A stretch of DNA of 64,000 bases. It comes from Mucilaginibacter polytrichastri (GTDB lineage: Bacteria > Bacteroidota > Bacteroidia > Sphingobacteriales > Sphingobacteriaceae). The stretch lies in NCBI RefSeq assembly GCF_001911425.1, contig NZ_MPPL01000001.1, forward strand, positions 2,784,265 to 2,848,264, given 5' to 3'. Position 1 is the first letter of the stretch. Each line of letters begins with the position of its first letter. The notes beneath the pieces are model-generated. The model worked only from the letters and a program-made list of their open reading frames with translations, was not told the origin of the DNA and ran no database searches. The translations under genes were made by a program, and so were the position numbers. Below are positions 35,103 through 44,058 of the stretch, piece after piece.

Positions 35103-36365
35103 ATGAAGATAATCTCTCTAAAAATAGTTGCTGGTTGTGTTATATTGTTACTTATTTTAGCCTGTAAAAAAACACTGTCACAGCAATCTCCTGCTGCTGA
35201 AACTTTGAGCATGGCCGAAGTTACATCCAACGCGGTAACCTCAATTGCACACCCCGGCATGCTCCATAACGCGACCGATTTTATCAGAATGACAACTAAT
35301 GTAAATGCAGGAACCCAACCCTGGCTTAGCGGATGGAACAAGCTAGTTGCTAACCCTCACTCCTCTTCAACCTATACACCAAGGCCGGTGAAAACCATAG
35401 TAAGGGGCACCCCAGCCAATAAAGCGCCGGAGAATTATATTTTAGCTTGCCAGGATGCAGCCGCAGCCTATCAGGAAGCACTGCGCTGGAAAATAAAGGG
35501 AGATGTGGCATGTGGAAATAATGCCATAAAAATAATGAATGCGTGGGCGAAGACCTGCACATCAATTGACGGAGATTCTAATGCGGATCTGGCTGCAGGA
35601 TTACAGGGTTACCAATGGGCAAACGCCGCAGAAATTATGAGGGATTACAGCGGATGGGGCCCTGATGACTTTAAGGCTTTTAAAAACTGGATGCTCAATG
35701 TTTACTATCCAGTATCGTACGATTTTTTGAACAGGCACAACGGAACTTGTAATACACATTATTGGTTAAATTGGGATATGTCAAACATGTGTACAGTGCT
35801 TGCTATAGGCATTTTATGTGACGACACAGCAAAAGTGAATTATGCCATTAATTACTACAAAAACAATGGAGTTGGTAACGGGTACATTGGCCGGGTGTGT
35901 GCTGCCGTTTATCCAAATGGTATGTCTCAACCTCAGGAAGCTGGAAGAGATCAGGGTCATGCCAGTATGATTGTACCTCTCTTAGGCGCATTTTGTACAA
36001 TGGCCACCAATCAAGGAAAAAACCTTTTGGATTATAACCCGTGGAATGAGGTTAATCCACGTTTATTGGGTGCAAGCGAGTATGTGGCAAGCTATAATAT
36101 GGATAGCACCAATACAGTGCCCTATACTCCCTACAATAATTGCGACAATGTAAACCAAACAGCTATTTCAAGTAATGGCAGGGGTACCATACGACCGGGC
36201 TGGGAACTGATATACAACTATTACGTTAAATTTAAAGGTAAAGCTGCGCCTTTTACAACACAATTTGCCGCCAAGGTAAGGCCAGAAGGCGGTGGTGGAG
36301 ACTATGGAACTACAAGCGGCAGCTATGACCAATTGGGATTTGGGACTTTAACCTTTTCCCGTTAA
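35103..36365 (+). CDS. Alginate-lyase-family lipoprotein (PL5/PL38-like)
   Basis: I use the ATG at 35103 (MKIISLKIVAGCVILLLILACK), which gives a lipoprotein signal; the ORF track starts earlier. The protein is 420 residues. The alpha/alpha-barrel of the Alginate_lyase family is suggested by LACQDAAAAYQEALRWKI, GNNAIKIMNAWAKT, NTHYWLNWDMSNMCTVLAIG and QEAGRDQGHASM. The N-x-H-Y-W and R-D-Q-x-H features resemble catalytic elements of that fold. It would cleave uronic-acid-containing polysaccharide by beta-elimination. It stands alone, divergent from PUL 2, and no lyase-linked SusCD is beside it. Confidence 0.75.
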   Translation: MKIISLKIVAGCVILLLILACKKTLSQQSPAAETLSMAEVTSNAVTSIAHPGMLHNATDFIRMTTNVNAGTQPWLSGWNKLVANPHSSSTYTPRPVKTIVRGTPANKAPENYILACQDAAAAYQEALRWKIKGDVACGNNAIKIMNAWAKTCTSIDGDSNADLAAGLQGYQWANAAEIMRDYSGWGPDDFKAFKNWMLNVYYPVSYDFLNRHNGTCNTHYWLNWDMSNMCTVLAIGILCDDTAKVNYAINYYKNNGVGNGYIGRVCAAVYPNGMSQPQEAGRDQGHASMIVPLLGAFCTMATNQGKNLLDYNPWNEVNPRLLGASEYVASYNMDSTNTVPYTPYNNCDNVNQTAISSNGRGTIRPGWELIYNYYVKFKGKAAPFTTQFAAKVRPEGGGGDYGTTSGSYDQLGFGTLTFSR

Positions 36366-36399
36366 TTAATAAAACTATTTCACAAAGTTACAAACAATC

Positions 36400-37428
36400 A
36401 TGGGCCAACTACCAAAATTTAAATTTGAACTCGAAAAAAAAGAACCCCGTATAGGCAATGGGGGTGTTACCAGAGGGGCTTCAGTAAAAGATTTTCCTGC
36501 ATCAATTGGCTTGGCAGGAGTTAGCATGCATCTCGAATCCGGTGTCATACGTGAATTGCATTGGCATGCCAATGCATCGGAATGGGGATATGTATTAAAG
36601 GGTTGTGTGCGCACTACCATATTGCACCCCGATGGTAGTTTTTACATAGACTATTTCTATCCCGGCGACGTTTGGTATTTTCCAAAAGGATATGGACATG
36701 TTTTACAAGGCGTAAGTGATGAGGATGCCCATTTTATCCTGATATTCGATAATGGAAATTTTTCTGAAGACCATACATTCAGTATCACCGATTTTGTTTC
36801 AAGCGTACCAAAAGAAATTGCAGCTCAAAATTTAGGCTTGTCCTTGGAACAACTTGAAAAATTATATCAAGGGGAAGCCTATTTTGCAAAGTGTGAAATA
36901 CCAACAAACGAAAATGGACTGCTATCAACTCGTGAGGAATGTTCTCTCACTACTATGCACAAATATCCTTTAATGGCACAAACACCCCGCATTTTTGAAG
37001 GAGGTATACAAAGAGTGGTAACACAAGACGATTTTCCTATATCACAAAATTTATGCGGTTCTGTTATAGAGCTTCAGCCAAATGCTTTGCGTGAACTTCA
37101 TTGGCATCCTAATGCCGATGAGTGGCAATATTTTATTGAAGGAAATGCAGAAGTAGGCATTTTTTTGGCACAAGGAAATATTGTAATAGATCAATACGAA
37201 GCAGGCGATATTGGTTATGCTCCAATGGGAGCTGGACATTATATAAAAAATACTGGAGATAAGGTTTTGAAAGTGTTGATTGGATTCAATAATGGACATT
37301 ACCAATCTGTAGACTTAAGCGATTGGATAGCAAAAAATCCCAATGATATATTAGAAGGTAATTTTCAGATTTCAGAAGATATTGCTGATAAACTACCTAA
37401 AAACGCCAAAAGATTTTTAAAAAAATAA
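36400..37428 (+). CDS. Oxalate decarboxylase-type bicupin
   Basis: 342 residues, two cupin domains. Domain 1 has the metal-binding set RELHWHANASEWGY and PGDVWYFPKGYGHVLQG. Domain 2 has RELHWHPNADEWQYF and AGDIGYAPMGAGHYI. Both keep the HxH...E and distal His ligands for Mn. The lid after domain 1 reads NFSEDHTF; in Bacillus OxdC the lid is SENS with a catalytic Glu, and here that Glu is kept, which favours decarboxylase over oxidase. No signal peptide. It is AT-richer than its left neighbours and is followed after 24 bp by a lipoprotein gene. No formate or oxalyl-CoA gene accompanies it. Confidence 0.85.
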   Translation: MGQLPKFKFELEKKEPRIGNGGVTRGASVKDFPASIGLAGVSMHLESGVIRELHWHANASEWGYVLKGCVRTTILHPDGSFYIDYFYPGDVWYFPKGYGHVLQGVSDEDAHFILIFDNGNFSEDHTFSITDFVSSVPKEIAAQNLGLSLEQLEKLYQGEAYFAKCEIPTNENGLLSTREECSLTTMHKYPLMAQTPRIFEGGIQRVVTQDDFPISQNLCGSVIELQPNALRELHWHPNADEWQYFIEGNAEVGIFLAQGNIVIDQYEAGDIGYAPMGAGHYIKNTGDKVLKVLIGFNNGHYQSVDLSDWIAKNPNDILEGNFQISEDIADKLPKNAKRFLKK

Positions 37429-37452
37429 GACTTACAAATCGTAATTTTTGGA

Positions 37453-38373
37453 ATGAAACAAATAAAACTTGTGCTTTTTTTATTTTTAGCAGTCGCTTTA
37501 TTTTCTTGTTCATCTGTTTTGAGAAATCCCCAAGTTTTAGCTTTAACTACAGATTATTGCAAACCTCAATCAGATTATTTTTCTTCTAAGGAAGAATATC
37601 AAGATAGGGTATCGAATCTTCAAGACAGTTTATTAGTTGGTAAAATGCAGAAAAGTGATTATCTTTTTGCAAAGAATATCGGTATACTTTCTTTGCTTTC
37701 AGATTTCGTTTTGACTAAAGATACATTAGCTAAAATGGCTTACAGACAAAAGATTAGCGATAGAATATTTCTTGTAAATACAGAGTTAAATGCCGTTTCT
37801 GCCGAACTGGACTGTAACGGAGAAAGGTATTCTCAACTTTCCAACTACTTAAATGATATTAACAATAAAAACCTTAGAAAAGTAACAATAGCATCTATTT
37901 CAACAGGAGCATTAGTGGCGATAGCATCCTCGTTAATTGGCAATAAAAATACCGATATAGCCGTGAACATTAGTGGTGGAGTAGCTAGTGCAGGATTAGG
38001 ATTTTTAACGCTAAACCCCAAAGGCAGAAAGGTAGAAGTGAGTTTTTCAAGAAGTTTGGTTGCAAATATTTGGAACAATCAAAACACTGACAACGCTTTT
38101 CCAATGCCAATTTGGAAAATAATGAACGAAAAAGCTTTTAGCAACTCGGGGGAAGTATCGCTTGCAGAAAGTATAAAAAAGCGCTGGTTACAGTATTCTT
38201 TTGATGGAAGTATATCTGAAAAAACGACAAATCAATTCTTTAAAAAAGGCGGTCTATTTTCTGCAGAAGATCTTCAAAAAATCGAAAGTATGAATAACCA
38301 ATTACAGGCGAGTATTAGATCTCTCCAACAAAATATGCTTAGTTTACTGATATCAATTGATAAGGTGAAGTAA
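37453..38373 (+). CDS. Putative lipoprotein with helical regions, unknown function
   Basis: 306 residues; lipoprotein signal LVLFLFLAVALFSCSS. The mature part is helical (YQDRVSNLQDSLLVGKMQ, then ISDRIFLVNTELNAVSAEL), has a hydrophobic glycine- and alanine-rich stretch (VTIASISTGALVAIASSLIG, ISGGVASAGLGFLTL) and a C-terminal coiled-coil-like end (IESMNNQLQASIRSLQQNMLSLL). I do not recognise the family. It is AT-rich like the cupin gene just upstream and probably shares its transcript. Both may belong to a transferred segment. Confidence 0.6.
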   Translation: MKQIKLVLFLFLAVALFSCSSVLRNPQVLALTTDYCKPQSDYFSSKEEYQDRVSNLQDSLLVGKMQKSDYLFAKNIGILSLLSDFVLTKDTLAKMAYRQKISDRIFLVNTELNAVSAELDCNGERYSQLSNYLNDINNKNLRKVTIASISTGALVAIASSLIGNKNTDIAVNISGGVASAGLGFLTLNPKGRKVEVSFSRSLVANIWNNQNTDNAFPMPIWKIMNEKAFSNSGEVSLAESIKKRWLQYSFDGSISEKTTNQFFKKGGLFSAEDLQKIESMNNQLQASIRSLQQNMLSLLISIDKVK

Positions 38374-38732
38374 AATGGTTGGGATGATATAAAATTCGTC
38401 ACTATATTTTTGTGTAAAAACTTACAAATAGCGATCTTATGAAATTAATATCTTTAAGAATTATAATTAAATATATTATGGGGAATTATTGGCGCAGGGA
38501 TATTCCGCATACTAGCATAACACATAACTTATAGTGTATTTCTAATCATTGATGCCAATATTGGTGAGTGATAAATTTTCAAACTATGAAAACCGGGCAA
38601 TGAAATGACTTAAGCCCTCTACAAACAAATGAGTGCCAGGGCATTGTTGTAGTAATTGCCTGGAGTTCCTTTTTATCTAATAAACCGTATCGACGTCATC
38701 TCTGGACATTGAAAATTTCGCAAAGGGATCAT
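38374..38732. other. 359-bp gap downstream of the lipoprotein
   Basis: AT-rich, no gene-like ORF. On the minus strand this is where the missing part of the truncated integrase would continue, but I could not find its catalytic-domain sequence in any frame. It is likely degraded element DNA. Confidence 0.4.
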
Positions 38733-39023
38733 TTAATATCCAGCCAAATTTCGAATTTCGCCGGCGGTTACTATCTTCCCCCAATCGATCAGATACTTTC
38801 TCGCATCATAAACCTTGTTTTGCAAAACATCCAGGTACTCCTTAAGCGAACTACTGTCCTCTTTCGTACCTGAGGAACGGTTTGATTTGTTGTTCCACCT
38901 GGAGGGTTCCCAGGCTCTTTTGGTGGAAAGGTCTTTTTCCAACCCATCGACAGTAATTCTCAAATAAACAGGAATTGGTCCCTGTTCATAATACTTTGGC
39001 TTTTTCAGATAGAATAGTAACAC
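38733..39023 (-). pseudogene. Truncated tyrosine-recombinase (integrase) fragment
   Basis: The product begins VLLFYLKKPKYYEQGPIPVY (in frame with VRKSF just upstream, but without an ATG) and matches the Arm DNA-binding N-terminal domain of Bacteroidota phage/transposon integrases (LRITVDGLEKDLSTKRAW, EYLDVLQNKVYDARKYL). It stops after about 97 codons at EIRNLAGY, before any core-binding or catalytic domain. Full integrases run to about 400 residues. Both start and body look lost, so this is a remnant. It faces away from the tRNA-Ser gene, 260 bp off, the classic position for an integrated element. Confidence 0.75.
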
Positions 39024-39138
39024 GAAGCTTTTTCTAACATAACGATAGTTTTAAGGTGATTAAATATCGATTATGAAATAGGAAAATAAAATGGTGTATA
39101 ATAATCGAACACGTAGTTAATAGCGATTTATACTACTT

Positions 39139-39185
39139 TGAGTGAGTCATTCTTTTAGAGCATGAATGACTCCACGAATCACTCA
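39139..39185. repeat. Nested inverted repeats between integrase remnant and tRNA
   Basis: GAGTCATTC / GAATGACTC (39144-39152 / 39164-39172) nested in TGAGTGA / TCACTCA (39139-39145 / 39179-39185). The arrangement resembles recombinase arm sites or a hairpin at an element end; proof is lacking. Confidence 0.5.
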
Positions 39186-39224
39186 CCCAAATTCAATGAT
39201 TCATTTTGATATCTTGTAAAACCC

Positions 39225-39258
39225 AAAAGCCTGTAAATCAGTAGATTTACAGGCTTTT
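39225..39258. terminator. Strong bidirectional terminator downstream of tRNA-Ser
   Basis: Perfect 15-bp stem AAAAGCCTGTAAATC / GATTTACAGGCTTTT with a 4-nt loop (AGTA), A-run on one side and T-run on the other. It lies 25 bp past the tRNA 3' end. Confidence 0.85.
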
Positions 39259-39282
39259 GTTACTCTTTGATAGCGTTATCAG

Positions 39283-39369
39283 CGGTGAAGGAGGGATTCG
39301 AACCCTCGGTACAGTTTCCCGTACGTCAGTTTAGCAAACTGATCCTTTCGGCCTCTCAGGCACCTCACC
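39283..39369 (-). tRNA. tRNA-Ser (anticodon GCT)
   Basis: 87 nt. The acceptor stem is GGTGAGG / CTTCACC (one G-T wobble), followed by discriminator G. The anticodon loop TTGCTAA gives GCT, which reads AGC/AGT serine codons. A long variable arm (GTACGGGAAACTGTAC region) is as expected for class II tRNA-Ser, and the T-arm GAGGGTTCGAATCCCTC is perfect. CCA is not encoded. Its 3' end faces the integrase fragment, fitting use as an integration site. Confidence 0.95.
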
Positions 39370-39447
39370 TTTTGTGAATATAATGTCCCGTTTTGGGATT
39401 GCAAATATAGTAAAACAGAAAGCGTGTCAAAATAAATTTTACAATTT

Positions 39448-41511
39448 CTAGTAATCAATTCGCACGTGGTATATGCTCATAAGCATTTTCTTAAAAATGT
39501 CCTTTATAGTTTGTAGGTCTTTAAGGGTAATGTCACAATCGTTAAGTTGCCCCTGGTCAAGCTTATAACTCACAATACGGTCTACCAAATTACTGATAGA
39601 TTGTGCGTCAGGTTCGCGTAAAGACCGGGATGCAGCTTCTACAGAATCTGCCAACATTAACACTCCCGTTTCCTTAGAAAATGGCACCGGGCCGGGGTAA
39701 CGAAAGATATTTTCATCTATTCCCTTCTCCGGATAGTTCTTTAAAAACGATTGGTAGAAATAATCTACCCTCGTATTGCCATGATGGGTGCGTATAAAAT
39801 CAACCACAATTTCGGGCAGGCTATGTTTCCTCGCCAGTTCTGCACCCTTGCTTACATGGCGGATAATGATCTGCGCGCTCTCTTCGTAAGGCAGCTTATC
39901 GTGCGGATTAAAACCCGAGCTCTGATTTTCTATAAAATATAAAGGATTCTCCAACTTGCCAATATCATGGTATAATGCCCCCGCCCTAACCAGCAATGCA
40001 TTGCCACCGATGCTATAAATAGCATTCTCGGCCAGGTTTGCCACCTGCAAAGAGTGCTGAAATGTACCCGGTGCACTAAATGCCAGTTCGCGCAGTAAAG
40101 TAGCATTGGTATTGGTAAGCTCTATCAGTGTAATTTCTGATGTTATGCCAAACACACGTTCAAAAGCATAAATAAGCGGATAGGCTAATAAAGTTAATAG
40201 TACACTTACCACAAATGGAAAAAAGTCCATCCAATCTATATTCATAAAGCTACCCTCACGAATAAAGGAGATCCCCACAAAGGCCACAAAATAATTAAAG
40301 GTAATAATAGCTGCCGATGTTAAGAACTGGTCTCTACGGATAAGATTTTTAATGCTGTAGATGGCAACCATACCCGAGGTGATCTCGAAAAAGGCAAACT
40401 CGAAACTATTTGGTACAAAAAAGCCTGCAACCAATATAACCAGCAGGTGTATATTAAGCGCCAAACGCGTATCAAACAATATGCGGATGATGAGCGGCAC
40501 AATGCAGTAAGGAATGTAATAAAGGTTGGGTAACTGTATTTTAATTGCCCATGAAAGCGTACCCAGCATGGCCGTTATTACCAATAAAATAAGCCCGACC
40601 AGCCGGTTATCGTAATAGATATCCTTACGAAAAAGATAAAGGAAAACGATAAGTAACGTAATTACGATAGAAACCAGCAAAAATTGCCCCAGCAGTACCA
40701 GGTTTCTGTTACCATTTATACGGGCATTGTCTTCAAATGCTTTCTTGTACGATTCAAGCTTTTGATATACATCATTATTGATAACAGAACCTTTAATTAC
40801 AATAACCTCTCCCTTTTGTACCATTCCGCTGGTTACAGAAATACCTTCCAGTACTTCTTTCTCTAAACGGTTGGTAAGCTTATCATCATAAATAAGGTTA
40901 TTCTGTATCCGGTTCTGCAGCAGGTTTAGTAAAAATGCCTTATCAAGATTGGTGGTATTAAGCACCTTTTCACAATAGCTTTGTGCGCGTTCCTTAGTTA
41001 AAAGGTCGGCCGTATTCTTTTCGCCGGCCACGTTATGGTTTAATACCGTAACCGGGTAATTCTCTGCATTGTGCTGATATTTTACATTTAATGATAATAC
41101 GCCTTTATCATAAATATCGCCCAATAGATTAAGCCCTACCGTAAGATAACGGGCCTTTAAACGGTCATTTAAGCCAGCATCATGCCACTTAATTTCAAAA
41201 TCGTTTTTAAAGCCATCTTCTTGTTCCTGCTTTATATCATTATCAAGCTGGTAAACAGGCTTTATAGTTTTAAGCGCCGATGCCTTATCGCTCTCTATTT
41301 CCTGAGTGGTTTTCAGGATCGCGAAATTGTATGGCGATATCAGATCTTTCTGGTTCCAGATCCGGCCTTTTTCATATTCATATCTGAATTTGGCTTGTTT
41401 GGGGAGCGTAAAAACAATTACACAAATACTCGTCAGAATCATTACGATCTTCAGATTAAATGCATACTTGCGTAAAAGGGCCTTTTGGCGCGAAGACGAG
41501 AGTTTTGCCAT
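39448..41511 (-). CDS. 7TM-HD (HDIG) membrane phosphodiesterase, PgpH/YqfF-like
   Basis: 687 residues: an N-terminal extracytoplasmic region (YEYEKGRIWNQKDLISPYNF is the typical 7TMR-HD start), a block of about seven membrane helices from about residue 280 to 450, then a cytoplasmic HD domain with YHDIGKLENP near residue 514 and HHGNTRVDYFY. Family members hydrolyse cyclic di-AMP, controlling turgor and cell-wall homeostasis. It is monocistronic, next to tRNA-Ser and the epimerase gene. Confidence 0.92.
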   Translation of the reverse strand: MAKLSSSRQKALLRKYAFNLKIVMILTSICVIVFTLPKQAKFRYEYEKGRIWNQKDLISPYNFAILKTTQEIESDKASALKTIKPVYQLDNDIKQEQEDGFKNDFEIKWHDAGLNDRLKARYLTVGLNLLGDIYDKGVLSLNVKYQHNAENYPVTVLNHNVAGEKNTADLLTKERAQSYCEKVLNTTNLDKAFLLNLLQNRIQNNLIYDDKLTNRLEKEVLEGISVTSGMVQKGEVIVIKGSVINNDVYQKLESYKKAFEDNARINGNRNLVLLGQFLLVSIVITLLIVFLYLFRKDIYYDNRLVGLILLVITAMLGTLSWAIKIQLPNLYYIPYCIVPLIIRILFDTRLALNIHLLVILVAGFFVPNSFEFAFFEITSGMVAIYSIKNLIRRDQFLTSAAIITFNYFVAFVGISFIREGSFMNIDWMDFFPFVVSVLLTLLAYPLIYAFERVFGITSEITLIELTNTNATLLRELAFSAPGTFQHSLQVANLAENAIYSIGGNALLVRAGALYHDIGKLENPLYFIENQSSGFNPHDKLPYEESAQIIIRHVSKGAELARKHSLPEIVVDFIRTHHGNTRVDYFYQSFLKNYPEKGIDENIFRYPGPVPFSKETGVLMLADSVEAASRSLREPDAQSISNLVDRIVSYKLDQGQLNDCDITLKDLQTIKDIFKKMLMSIYHVRIDY

Positions 41512-41634
41512 TGAATATATTAGCTCACAAAATTAAGAAAGTTTCTGCCACTTACCTTAAGTGTGCAAATTAACTGTTTAAGCTAAAAAACAATTAACAC
41601 ATAAAACTCCTGAAAACCAATTGAAAGATAACAA

Positions 41635-42645
41635 TTAGCTTAAAACCTTTTGGTTATTATTGCTTAAATACCATTCATAAACAAGCTCGAGGCCTTGTTT
41701 AAAAGAGTATTCGCACTCATAACCAATTGCCCCTCTTATTTTGTCAATACTGGCAAGCGAATGCTTCACATCACCTGCGCGCTCATGCCTGTATATAGGG
41801 CTAATATCTTTACCGGTGATTTGTTTTAAGATATCTATAACACCATTTAAATCAATTTGGCCGCCGCAGGCTACATTAAAAACCTCGTGCCCGGTAAGTC
41901 TTTCAAACAACATCGATTTTATGTTGGCTTGTACCGCATTGGCTACAAAAGTAAAGTCGCGGCTCGTTTTTCCGTCACCGTTAATAACAGGTTGTACACC
42001 GTCTATAAAAGATTTGCAAAAAATAGGGATAACCGCAGCATAAGGATTATCCGGATTTTGTTTTGGCCCAAAAATATTGAAGTAACGTAACCCTATGGTA
42101 TGGCAACCATATACTTTACTAAAAACATCGGCGTACATTTCATTAACTGCTTTAGTAACAGCATAAGGCGATAACGCCTTACCCTCTTCGCCCTCTACCT
42201 TTGGCAGCGCTTTACTATCCCCGTAAGTAGACGATGAGGCCGCATAAACCATTCTTTTAACAGAGGGTGTGTCCTTAACGGCAGTAAGCATATTTAAAAA
42301 GCCCGATATATTTACATCATTAGTGGTGATGGGGTCTGTAATAGACCGAGGCACCGAGCCTAGTGCCGCTTGGTGGCTAACATAATCAACCCCGGCAAGT
42401 GCCGCTTTGCAGGTTTCCAGATCACGTATATCACCTTTAATAAACTCAAAATTACCAAGCCCTTCATACTCTTCAATATTACTGTAATAACCGTTAGACA
42501 GGTTGTCGAGTACCTTAACATGACCTGCACCATGTGTTATTAAATATTGAACCAGGTTACTGCCAATAAAACCAGCGCCACCAGTTACTAAAAAAGTATT
42601 TGCAGATATGTCTTGAAGGTGATATTTTGAATTATATAAGTTCAT
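41635..42645 (-). CDS. UDP-GlcNAc/UDP-GalNAc C4-epimerase-like SDR (WbpP/TviC type)
   Basis: 336 residues. Rossmann motif VTGGAGFIGSN; ALGSVPRSITDPITTN and YAASSSTYGDS contain the Ser/Thr part, and SPYAVTKAVNE holds the catalytic Tyr-x3-Lys. LRYFNIFGPKQNPDNPYAAVIP and NGDGKTSRDFTFVANAVQAN are strongly WbpP-like. It makes UDP-sugar precursors for surface polysaccharide. No other polysaccharide gene is beside it, so it may serve a distant locus. A UDP-GlcA 4-epimerase is less likely from these motifs. Confidence 0.87.
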   Translation of the reverse strand: MNLYNSKYHLQDISANTFLVTGGAGFIGSNLVQYLITHGAGHVKVLDNLSNGYYSNIEEYEGLGNFEFIKGDIRDLETCKAALAGVDYVSHQAALGSVPRSITDPITTNDVNISGFLNMLTAVKDTPSVKRMVYAASSSTYGDSKALPKVEGEEGKALSPYAVTKAVNEMYADVFSKVYGCHTIGLRYFNIFGPKQNPDNPYAAVIPIFCKSFIDGVQPVINGDGKTSRDFTFVANAVQANIKSMLFERLTGHEVFNVACGGQIDLNGVIDILKQITGKDISPIYRHERAGDVKHSLASIDKIRGAIGYECEYSFKQGLELVYEWYLSNNNQKVLS

Positions 42646-42872
42646 GTATTAATTAAATTATTACTATAATCCGGGTAGGAGTTTTAATATTGTTAGCATC
42701 GCATTTAGTTCAATATTACTCATATTCTCACACATTCGCCTCCGAAATTAAAAAATTTCTGTGCGTTACATTAACTACTATATTTTCAGTATTTAAACAA
42801 TCATGGTAATAAGTTAATCTTTATCATTCAAAGCAAAAAGTTAAATTGCGTCACCAAATTATAACGCAGATT

Positions 42873-44051
42873 ATGAAAGAAGTATATATAGTTGCTGCTA
42901 CCCGCACAGCCATTGGCAGTTTTGGGGGCAGCCTTACCCCCTTTACTGCAACGCAATTAGGCGCACTGGCTATTAAATCGGCTGTAGAAAAAGCCGGACT
43001 AGTACCCGCATATGTGCAGGAAGTTTACATGGGCAACGTTATGTCGGCCAATTTGGGGCAGGCACCTGCAACCCAAGCTACCCGCTTTGCCGGTTTGCCC
43101 GATATCCCCGCTACCACGGTTAACAAAGTATGCGCATCTGGCATGAAAGCCATTATGTTGGCTGCCCAAAGTATTGCATTAGGCCAACAAGATATTATTG
43201 TAGCAGGCGGCATGGAGAACATGAGCAATGTACCTTACTATTTAGATAAAGCCCGCACAGGTTATCGTTTAGGCCACGGCCAGATAACAGACGGCTTGGT
43301 AAAAGATGGTTTATGGGATGTTTACAACGATTATCACATGGGCTCAGCTGCAGAATTATGTGCTACAGAATGCCATATTAGCCGCGAAGCGCAAGACGCT
43401 TACGCTATTGAATCATATCACCGTGCACAAAATGCACAGGCCGATGGCCTTTTTAAGGCAGAGATAACCCCTGTTGAAATCAAAGATAAAAAAGGCAACA
43501 TTACTATTTTTGACCAGGATGAAGAACCCGGTACTGTTAAATATGATAAAGTAGCCAGGTTAAAACCCGTGTTTGACAAACAAGGTACAGTAACTGCGGC
43601 CAACGCATCGAGCCTTAATGACGGTGCTGCCGCATTGGTACTTATGAGTAAAGAGCGTGCCGAAGCCCTTGGTATAAAGCCTATTGCCCGCATTATAAGT
43701 TATGCCGATGCACAGCAAGCACCGGAGTGGTTTACCACCGCCCCGTCTAAAGCTATCCCCCTGGCCTTGCAGCGTGCAGGGCTCCCGGCCGATGAAATTG
43801 ATTATTTTGAAATTAATGAGGCTTTCTCTGTCGTGTCTATTGCAAACAACCAGATTTTGAAGCTCGACCCAGCAAAAGTAAACGTAAATGGTGGTGCGGT
43901 ATCATTAGGCCATCCACTGGGTGCATCGGGTGCCCGAATTATTGTTACTTTAGTGCATGTTCTCCAACAAAACAAAGCCCGCTACGGTGCTGCCGGAATT
44001 TGCAACGGCGGTGGTGGTGCCAGCGCAATGGTTATTGAAAATTTGCGTTAA
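42873..44051 (+). CDS. Acetyl-CoA C-acetyltransferase (thiolase)
   Basis: I start at the ATG at 42873 (MKEVYIVAATRTAIGSFGG); the ORF track begins at an upstream TTG. 392 residues, the normal thiolase length. The nucleophile Cys is in VNKVCASGMKAI (about residue 88); GGMENMSN, NEAF, GGAVSLGHPLGASGARI and the second Cys in GICNGGGGASAM complete the active site. It condenses or cleaves acetoacetyl-CoA in fatty-acid or ketone metabolism. A secreted hypothetical gene follows 7 bp downstream. Confidence 0.95.
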   Translation: MKEVYIVAATRTAIGSFGGSLTPFTATQLGALAIKSAVEKAGLVPAYVQEVYMGNVMSANLGQAPATQATRFAGLPDIPATTVNKVCASGMKAIMLAAQSIALGQQDIIVAGGMENMSNVPYYLDKARTGYRLGHGQITDGLVKDGLWDVYNDYHMGSAAELCATECHISREAQDAYAIESYHRAQNAQADGLFKAEITPVEIKDKKGNITIFDQDEEPGTVKYDKVARLKPVFDKQGTVTAANASSLNDGAAALVLMSKERAEALGIKPIARIISYADAQQAPEWFTTAPSKAIPLALQRAGLPADEIDYFEINEAFSVVSIANNQILKLDPAKVNVNGGAVSLGHPLGASGARIIVTLVHVLQQNKARYGAAGICNGGGGASAMVIENLR

Positions 44052-44058
44052 TAAATTT

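Noticed and set aside
35039-35341. - strand ORF over the start of the alginate-lyase-like gene
   Set aside because: Overlaps the signal peptide and start of the plus-strand gene; no features.
38374-38732. Rest of the integrase in another frame
   Set aside because: No core or catalytic (R-H-R-Y) sequence could be read in any frame on the minus strand.
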